A stretch of 64,000 nt of DNA from Candidatus Bipolaricaulota bacterium (lineage in GTDB: Bacteria; Bipolaricaulota; Bipolaricaulia; Bipolaricaulales; Bipolaricaulaceae). Shown in pieces: positions 59,322 through 64,000 of this stretch. Location: the NCBI GenBank assembly GCA_025060415.1, contig JANXBT010000001.1, positions 68,313 through 132,312 on the forward strand, read 5' to 3'. The notes beneath the pieces were generated by a model, which did not search any database, was not told the origin of the DNA, and saw nothing but the letters and a program-made list of their open reading frames with translations. Positions within the stretch are counted from its first letter, which is position 1. Each line of letters starts with the position of its first letter. Both the position numbers and the translations under genes were made by a program.

Positions 59322-60070
59322 AGCAGGTTCTCCCGCAGGAAGGTGCGGAAGGGGTGGGCGAGGGCCTGCAGCTCCTCCAGGCGCAGGATGAGGATGCGCC
59401 GGCCGGGGAGGGCGAGGATCCCCCGCTCCTTGAACTCCGAAAGGATGCGCACCGCGGTCTCCGTGGACACCCCGGCCATCTCCGCCAGTTCGCTGCGGGG
59501 CAGCTCCACCCCGATGTCCAGGCCTTCGGGCGTGGCCCTGCCGAAGGCCCGGGCGAGCTCCAAAAGCACGCGGGCCAGGCGCTCCTTGGCCGAGCGGGCC
59601 GTGATCTCCACCAGCTTGTCCCCAAAGGCCTTGAGCTCCCGGGAGAGCTTCTCGATCAGGCGCAGGGCCACGTCCGGGTACTTCCTCAGGAAGGCCAGGA
59701 AATCCTCGCGGGCGATGAACATGAGGCGGGAGGGCTCCAGGGCCTTGGCGTAGCAGGTGTAGGTCTCCCGGTCGAACAGGGTCTTCTCCCCGAGGATCTC
59801 CCCCGGGCCCAGGAGCTTGAGGATCTGGGAGTGCCCGGCCTTCACGCGCTTGGCGAGCTTCACCTTCCCCTCGCAGACCACGTACAGGCCGAAGGCGGGC
59901 AGGCCTTCGTAGAAGATGAGCTCCCCCGCCTCCACGTAGAGGGGGTGCATGAGGGCGGCGAGCTCCCGGCGCGCCTCCTCCGAAAGACCCGCGAAGATGT
60001 AAGAACACGCGTGGGAGCAGGCTTGGCAGAGGTCCTGAGCCCTAGGCGCCTGGACCTTGAGCTCCCACAT
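59318..60070 (-). CDS. FNR/CRP-family regulator with N-terminal cysteines
   Basis: 250 residues: a cyclic-nucleotide-binding-like domain (LYVEAGELIFYEGLPAFGLYVVCEGKVKL, GPGEILGEKTLFD) and a C-terminal winged helix (LPRSELAEMAGVSTETAVRILSEFKERG). Near the front Cys15, Cys18 and Cys22 form CxxCxxxC, and Cys106 lies in the sensory domain. This four-cysteine pattern parallels E. coli FNR, so an oxygen-sensing iron-sulfur cluster is plausible. It sits between accA and the hydrogenase protease gene, overlapping both. Regulation of anaerobic or hydrogen metabolism is inferred. Confidence 0.87.
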   Translation of the reverse strand: MWELKVQAPRAQDLCQACSHACSYIFAGLSEEARRELAALMHPLYVEAGELIFYEGLPAFGLYVVCEGKVKLAKRVKAGHSQILKLLGPGEILGEKTLFDRETYTCYAKALEPSRLMFIAREDFLAFLRKYPDVALRLIEKLSRELKAFGDKLVEITARSAKERLARVLLELARAFGRATPEGLDIGVELPRSELAEMAGVSTETAVRILSEFKERGILALPGRRILILRLEELQALAHPFRTFLRENLL

Positions 60071-60989
60071 GGCGGTAGCGTTTGTAGCGCGCCCGGAGGA
60101 GCTCGTCCAGGGGAAGGCGGGAAAGCTCCCCCAGGTGGCGGAGGACCGCCTCCCGCACGGCCTCCACGGTGGCGGCGAAGTCGGCGTGGGCGCCGCCCAT
60201 GGGCTCGGGGATGACCTCGTCCACCACCCCCAGCGCATAAAGCTCGTGGGCCGTGAGCCGGAGGGCCTCCGCGGCCTTGGGCGCCACCTTCGCGTCCTTC
60301 CAGAGGATGGAGGCGGCGCCCTCGGGGGAGATCACGGAGTAGGTAGCGTTTTCCAGCATGAGGACGCGGTCGGCGGCGGCCAAGGCCACGGCCCCGCCCG
60401 AACCCCCCTCCCCCAGGATCACGGCCACGGTGGGCGCCGGATGCCGCAGCATCGCCCAAATGCAGGCGGCGATGGCCCCGGCCACGTTGTGGGCCTCCGC
60501 CTGCACCCCCGGATAGGCCCCGGGCGTGTTGATGAGCGTCAGCAGGGGCAGGCGCAGGCGGGCGGCCACCTCCATGAGGCGCTTGGCCTTCCAGTAGCCC
60601 TGCGCGGAGGCCATGCCGAAGCGGCTGGCCCGCTGCTCCTCCGGGGTGGAACCGCGGTGGTGGAAGAGGAGGACCAGGCGGTTTCCGGCCAGGCGGGCCA
60701 GGCCCCCGCGCAGGGCCGGGTCGTCGCCCACCACCCGATCCCCGCGCAGCTCGAAGAACGCCTCGCACAGGGCCTGCACGAAGGGGAGGCCGCTGGGCCG
60801 GTCGGGCCGGCGCGCCAGCTGCACCCGCGCCCAGGGGGAAAGCTCGGCGTACAGCTTGCGCCGCAGCTCCGCGATCTTCCGCTCCAGGACGGCCAGCTCA
60901 GCGCCGAGGTCCAAACCGTCCTGCTCCGCCAGGCGCCGCAGCTCCGCGGCCTTCTCCTCCAGGACCTTCAGGCGCTCCTCCTCGTTCAT
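60042..60989 (-). CDS. accA: Acetyl-CoA carboxylase carboxyltransferase subunit alpha
   Basis: 315 residues. With AccD it transfers the carboxyl group from biotin to acetyl-CoA, the first step of fatty acid synthesis. Family features are the N-terminal helix pair (ELAVLERKIAELRRKLYAELSPW), RPSGLPFVQAL, INTPGAYPGVQAEAHN, and the oxyanion region LGEGGSGGAVALAAADRV with YSVISPEGAASILWKD. The ATG overlaps the accD stop as ATGA, which keeps the two subunits equimolar. Confidence 0.96.
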   Translation of the reverse strand: MNEEERLKVLEEKAAELRRLAEQDGLDLGAELAVLERKIAELRRKLYAELSPWARVQLARRPDRPSGLPFVQALCEAFFELRGDRVVGDDPALRGGLARLAGNRLVLLFHHRGSTPEEQRASRFGMASAQGYWKAKRLMEVAARLRLPLLTLINTPGAYPGVQAEAHNVAGAIAACIWAMLRHPAPTVAVILGEGGSGGAVALAAADRVLMLENATYSVISPEGAASILWKDAKVAPKAAEALRLTAHELYALGVVDEVIPEPMGGAHADFAATVEAVREAVLRHLGELSRLPLDELLRARYKRYRHVGAQGPGA

Positions 60990-61831
60990 GGCTCCTCCGC
61001 CAACACCCGCAAGAGCCGGGCCAACTCCTCCCGCAGCTGGGCCCGGGGCACCACCTGGTCCACCAGGCCGTGTTCCAGGGCGAAGCGGGCCGTTTGAAAC
61101 CCCGGGGGCAGGCGCTCGCCCGTGGTCTGCTCGATGACCCGCGGGCCGGCGAACCCGATGAGGGCCCCCTCCTCGGCGAGGGTCACGTCCGCCAGGCTCC
61201 CCAGGGAGGCGAGCACCCCGCCCGTGGAGGGGTAGGTGAGGACGGCGATGTAGGGGACCCCTTCCTGGGCCAGGAGCTCCCGGCCGGCCACGACCTTCAC
61301 CATCTGGAGGAGGGCGAGGACCCCCTCTTGCACCCGGGCCCCGCCCGAGGAGACCACGAACACGAAGGGCGTGCGCGCCCGCGCCGCGTGGGCTTGGGCC
61401 AGGTACAGGGCCTCGCCCACGGCCACCCCCATGCTCCCCCCGATGAACCGGAAGTCCAGCACGGCCAGGGTCAGGGGGTAGCCGGCAAGCCGGGCCTCCC
61501 CGGCCACCAGGGCCTCGCCTAGCCCCGTCTCCTGGCGGGCCCGGGCCAGGCGCTCCCGATAGGGCACCTGGTCGGCAAAGCCCAGGGGATCCTCGGGGAT
61601 CTGGGGCGGGGGGAATTCCCGGAAGGTTTCGGGGTCGGTGAGCGCGGCGATGCGCTCCCGGGCGGAGAGGAAGAAGTAGGCGCCGCAGCGGGGGCAGACG
61701 TACTGGTTCTCTTGGAGCTTGCGCTTGAAGATGAGCTCCCCGCAGGCCTCGCAACGCACCCACAGGGGTTCCCGCGGCCCGCTGACCTCCACCTCCACGT
61801 ACCGCTCGCGCTTATCCTTGCGGATGGGCAC
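60986..61831 (-). CDS. accD: Acetyl-CoA carboxylase carboxyltransferase subunit beta
   Basis: 281 residues. The N-terminal zinc ribbon has Cys27, Cys30, Cys46 and Cys49 (RCEACGELIF, VCPRCGAYF). The crotonase-type core follows with LDFRFIGGSMGVAVGEAL and VVSSGGARVQEGVLALLQM. The start is GTG with AAGGAGG nine bases upstream. It overlaps the end of the DUF502 gene by 20 bases and the accA start by four. Confidence 0.95.
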   Translation of the reverse strand: MPIRKDKRERYVEVEVSGPREPLWVRCEACGELIFKRKLQENQYVCPRCGAYFFLSARERIAALTDPETFREFPPPQIPEDPLGFADQVPYRERLARARQETGLGEALVAGEARLAGYPLTLAVLDFRFIGGSMGVAVGEALYLAQAHAARARTPFVFVVSSGGARVQEGVLALLQMVKVVAGRELLAQEGVPYIAVLTYPSTGGVLASLGSLADVTLAEEGALIGFAGPRVIEQTTGERLPPGFQTARFALEHGLVDQVVPRAQLREELARLLRVLAEEP

Positions 61832-62456
61832 CCTCGCCCTCCTTGGGGAGCACGAAGCCCCCGGAGAGGATCAGCCCCATGCCCTCCTCCACGGTCATGG
61901 GCAGGGGCCGCACGCGCTCCTTGGGCACGAAGAGGACCCAGCCCGAAAGGGGGTTGGGCGCGGTGGGGAGGTACACCGCGGCCACCTCCTGCCCGGCCGC
62001 CGCCCCCACTTTTTCCACCCGCTCCGCGGTGAGCACGCCCAAAACATAGCTGCCCGGCTGGGGAAACTCCACCAGCACCATATGCCCCTGGGGGGAGGCC
62101 TCGGGGCGGAGGAGGAGGTGGGCCAATTGGCGGCTGGCCCAGTAGAGCTTGCGCACCAAGGGGATGCGGAGGAACGCGGCCTCCGCGGCCTGCACGAGCT
62201 TCCGCCCCAACCAGTGCCGCCCCACCGCCCCCACCACCAGCACCACCCCCAGGCTCACCACCGCCTCCAGCCCCGGGATGTAAAACCCCAGGGAGCGGCG
62301 CATGAGCTGGGCGAAGGGCGTGTGCGGCCCGAACACGCTGTAGGCCGCGCGGTACACCAGCCACAGCACGTAGCCCGTGAGGGTGAGGGGGAGGAGCACC
62401 ACCAACCCGGTCAGCAAGCAGTCCTTGAGGCCCCGCAATGCGCGCACCGGCACCAC
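61812..62456 (-). CDS. DUF502 family membrane protein
   Basis: 214 residues. Two membrane segments (CLLTGLVVLLPLTLTGYVLWLV and GLEAVVSLGVVLVVGAVG) are followed by a soluble beta-rich part: GHMVLVEFPQPGSYVLGVLTAE, VAAVYLPTAPNPLSGWVLFVPKE and MTVEEGMGLILSGGFVLP. This layout is characteristic of DUF502, a family of unknown role. The GTG at 62456 follows TACAAA by ten bases without a ribosome binding site; GTG at 62453 is equally possible. It heads the accD-accA-FNR-protease operon. Confidence 0.82.
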   Translation of the reverse strand: MVPVRALRGLKDCLLTGLVVLLPLTLTGYVLWLVYRAAYSVFGPHTPFAQLMRRSLGFYIPGLEAVVSLGVVLVVGAVGRHWLGRKLVQAAEAAFLRIPLVRKLYWASRQLAHLLLRPEASPQGHMVLVEFPQPGSYVLGVLTAERVEKVGAAAGQEVAAVYLPTAPNPLSGWVLFVPKERVRPLPMTVEEGMGLILSGGFVLPKEGEGAHPQG

Positions 62457-62571
62457 CCCGCCCGAATTTGTACGCCCGAACGCAGCCGCTGCCAAATCCC
62501 CGTTGAAGGCCGCGGACGCCCGAGTATGATGAAGGTCGGTTTGTGCAGGCTCTCGGCGAGGAGGTGGCAAG
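62457..62571. promoter_or_regulatory. Divergent promoters of acs and the DUF502-acc operon
   Basis: Plus strand: TTGAAG (62503-62508), 16 bases, TATGAT (62525-62530), a leader of about 35 nt and GAGGAGG before the acs GTG. Minus strand: TACAAA (62472-62467), ending ten bases before the DUF502 GTG. Both acetyl-CoA-using operons therefore share 115 bp of control sequence. Confidence 0.55.
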
Positions 62572-64000
62572 GTGAGATGGGTGCAGCCTGACCCCAAGAA
62601 GGAGAACTGGTACTGGCCGACCGAGGCCATGAAGGCCCGCGCCTGGGTGTCCGACCCCAAGATCTACGAGGAGGCGGCGGCGGACCCGGTGGCCTTCTGG
62701 GCCAAACGCGCCGAGGAGATCGTGTGGTTCCAGAAGTGGTCGGAAACCTACGTGGACGAGCCCTACGCCCACAAGTGGTTCGTGGGCGGCAAGCTCAACC
62801 TCTCCTACAACTCCCTGGACCGGCACGTGGAGGCCGGCAAGGGGAACAAGGTGGCCTTGATCTGGGAGCCGGAGCCCCCGCACGAGCCCAACCGCATCCT
62901 CACCTACAAGGACCTTTTGGCCGAGGTGTCCCGCCTGGCCAACGCCCTGAAGCGCCTGGGCATCCGGAAGGGCGACCGCATCGGGATCTACCTCCCCATG
63001 ATCCCCGAGGCCGTGATCGCCATGCAGGCCTGCGTGCGCATCGGCGCCGTGCACACCGTGGTGTTCTCCGCCTTCTCCGCGGAGTCCCTGCGCGATCGCC
63101 TCCTGGACTCCGGGGCGCGGCTCCTCATCACCGCCGACGGCTACTACCGCCGGGGGAAGCTCATCGACCTCAAGCCGCAGGCGGACCAGGCCCTCACGGG
63201 CACCAAGGTGGAGAGGGTCATCGTGGTGCGCCGCACCGGCCATGCCGTGCCCATGGACCCCAAGCGCGACATCTGGTACCACGAGCTCGTTCAGGGCGAG
63301 AAGGACTTCTGCCCGGCCGAGCCCCTCGACAGCGAGGACCTGGCCTTCATCCTCTACACCTCCGGCACCACGGGGAAGCCCAAGGGGGTGATGCACACCA
63401 CGGGCGGCTACGCCGTGCAGGTCTACACCACGGCCAAATGGGACTTCAACCTCCATGAGGACGACGTGCACTTCTGCACGGCCGATGTGGGCTGGATCAC
63501 CGGCCACTCCTACGTGAACTACGGCCCCCTCATGAACGGGGTGGCCACCGTGGTGTACGAGGGCTCCCCGGACTACCCGGACTTCGGCCGCATGTGGCAG
63601 ATCGTGGAGAAGCACAAGGTCACGGTGTACTACACCGCGCCCACGGCCATCCGCATGCACGTGAAGTGGGGGGACGAGTGGCCCAAGAAGTACGACCTCA
63701 CCACGCTGCGGGTTTTGGGCACGGTGGGCGAGCCCATCAACGAGGAGGCCTGGCTTTGGTACTTCAAGCTGATCGGCGGGGAGCGCTGCCCCATCATCGA
63801 CACCTGGTGGCAGACGGAGACGGGCGCCACCTGCGTGCAGGCCCTGCCGGGGATCGGCCCCTTCATCCCCACCGTGGCGGGCCGGCCCTTCCCGGGGATC
63901 CGCGCCAAGATCGTGGACGCCGGCGGCGCCCCGGTGAAGCCCGGCGAGGGCGGGTACCTCGTGCTTGAGCCGCCCTTCCCGCCGGCCCTCACCCGCGGGC
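62572..64000 (+). CDS. acs: Acetyl-CoA synthetase, AMP-forming (partial)
   Basis: The first 476 residues of an enzyme usually about 640 long; the right edge cuts it. It activates acetate to acetyl-CoA through acetyl-AMP. The ATP-binding loop is YTSGTTGKPKGVMHTTGGY, and DVGWITGHSYVNYGPL and the A5 motif TWWQTETGATCV are present. The C-terminal domain with the acetylated lysine lies outside the window. The N-terminus is shorter than in E. coli. The GTG at 62572 has GAGGAGG upstream. It is divergent from the acetyl-CoA carboxylase operon. Confidence 0.94.
   Translation, partial: MRWVQPDPKKENWYWPTEAMKARAWVSDPKIYEEAAADPVAFWAKRAEEIVWFQKWSETYVDEPYAHKWFVGGKLNLSYNSLDRHVEAGKGNKVALIWEPEPPHEPNRILTYKDLLAEVSRLANALKRLGIRKGDRIGIYLPMIPEAVIAMQACVRIGAVHTVVFSAFSAESLRDRLLDSGARLLITADGYYRRGKLIDLKPQADQALTGTKVERVIVVRRTGHAVPMDPKRDIWYHELVQGEKDFCPAEPLDSEDLAFILYTSGTTGKPKGVMHTTGGYAVQVYTTAKWDFNLHEDDVHFCTADVGWITGHSYVNYGPLMNGVATVVYEGSPDYPDFGRMWQIVEKHKVTVYYTAPTAIRMHVKWGDEWPKKYDLTTLRVLGTVGEPINEEAWLWYFKLIGGERCPIIDTWWQTETGATCVQALPGIGPFIPTVAGRPFPGIRAKIVDAGGAPVKPGEGGYLVLEPPFPPALTRG

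Overview
The window is gene-dense, very GC-rich bacterial chromosome with short intergenic gaps and many start/stop overlaps of the ATGA, GTGA or TTGA type. The cell looks diderm: Lgt, LspA and Lnt are all encoded here, together with secreted binding proteins and surface beta-proteins. Several genes are of a kind more usual in archaea or deep-branching thermophiles: a PhoU with an AbrB-type DNA-binding head, a two-ring CDC48/VAT ATPase, and RtcB with archease and ThpR. I infer a probably thermophilic bacterium of a poorly sampled deep lineage. Bipolaricaulota (OP1/Acetothermia) would fit, but I cannot prove this from the sequence. No rRNA, tRNA, CRISPR array, insertion sequence or phage gene was seen.

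Layout. 1-3.7 kb: phosphate uptake on the minus strand (phoU-like, pstS, pstC, then a gene in the pstA position carrying PDZ-like domains and cut by the edge). 3.9-7.2 kb: two secreted WD40 propeller proteins of 14 and 7 blades, separated by about 580 bp of decayed sequence. 7.2-11.3 kb: divergent glgP and glgB. 11.3-12.3 kb: an EF-P with an unusual loop, and a decayed SurA-type foldase. 12.3-18.3 kb: CDC48, RtcB, an SPL-type radical SAM protein, ThpR and archease, a protein-unfolding and RNA-repair neighbourhood. 18.3-24.5 kb: eno-ftsB-dnaE-yvcK operon. 24.6-31.9 kb: two peptide-type ABC cassettes without ATPase genes. 32-37 kb: an ECF sigma operon (sigma, membrane anti-sigma with a carbohydrate-binding-like domain, secreted helical protein, DUF4384/PEGA/PKD protein) and a divergent PKD lipoprotein.

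37-46.8 kb: lnt divergent from lgt-alaS-DUF6062; lspA-tmk-dnaN divergent from an RNA methyltransferase-rplS-lepB operon. 46.8-53.3 kb: a small molybdopterin enzyme and a creatininase, a beta-helix/DUF192 fusion, a HAD phosphatase, an FtsZ with an extra N-terminal domain, and an M1 peptidase. 53.3-56.3 kb: a polar amino acid ABC transporter. 56.4-58.9 kb: mobB, an MFS transporter and a C39-like secreted protease. 58.9-64 kb: an overlapping operon DUF502-accD-accA-FNR-hydrogenase maturation protease, divergent from acetyl-CoA synthetase, which is cut by the right edge.

Two patterns recur. Many genes have a -10-like hexamer 5 to 11 nt before the start codon and no ribosome binding site, which suggests common leaderless transcription. 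Each of the three junctions between a binding-protein gene and its permease gene carries a perfect GC-rich hairpin. PDZ-like modules appear inside unrelated membrane proteins (the pstA-position gene and signal peptidase I).
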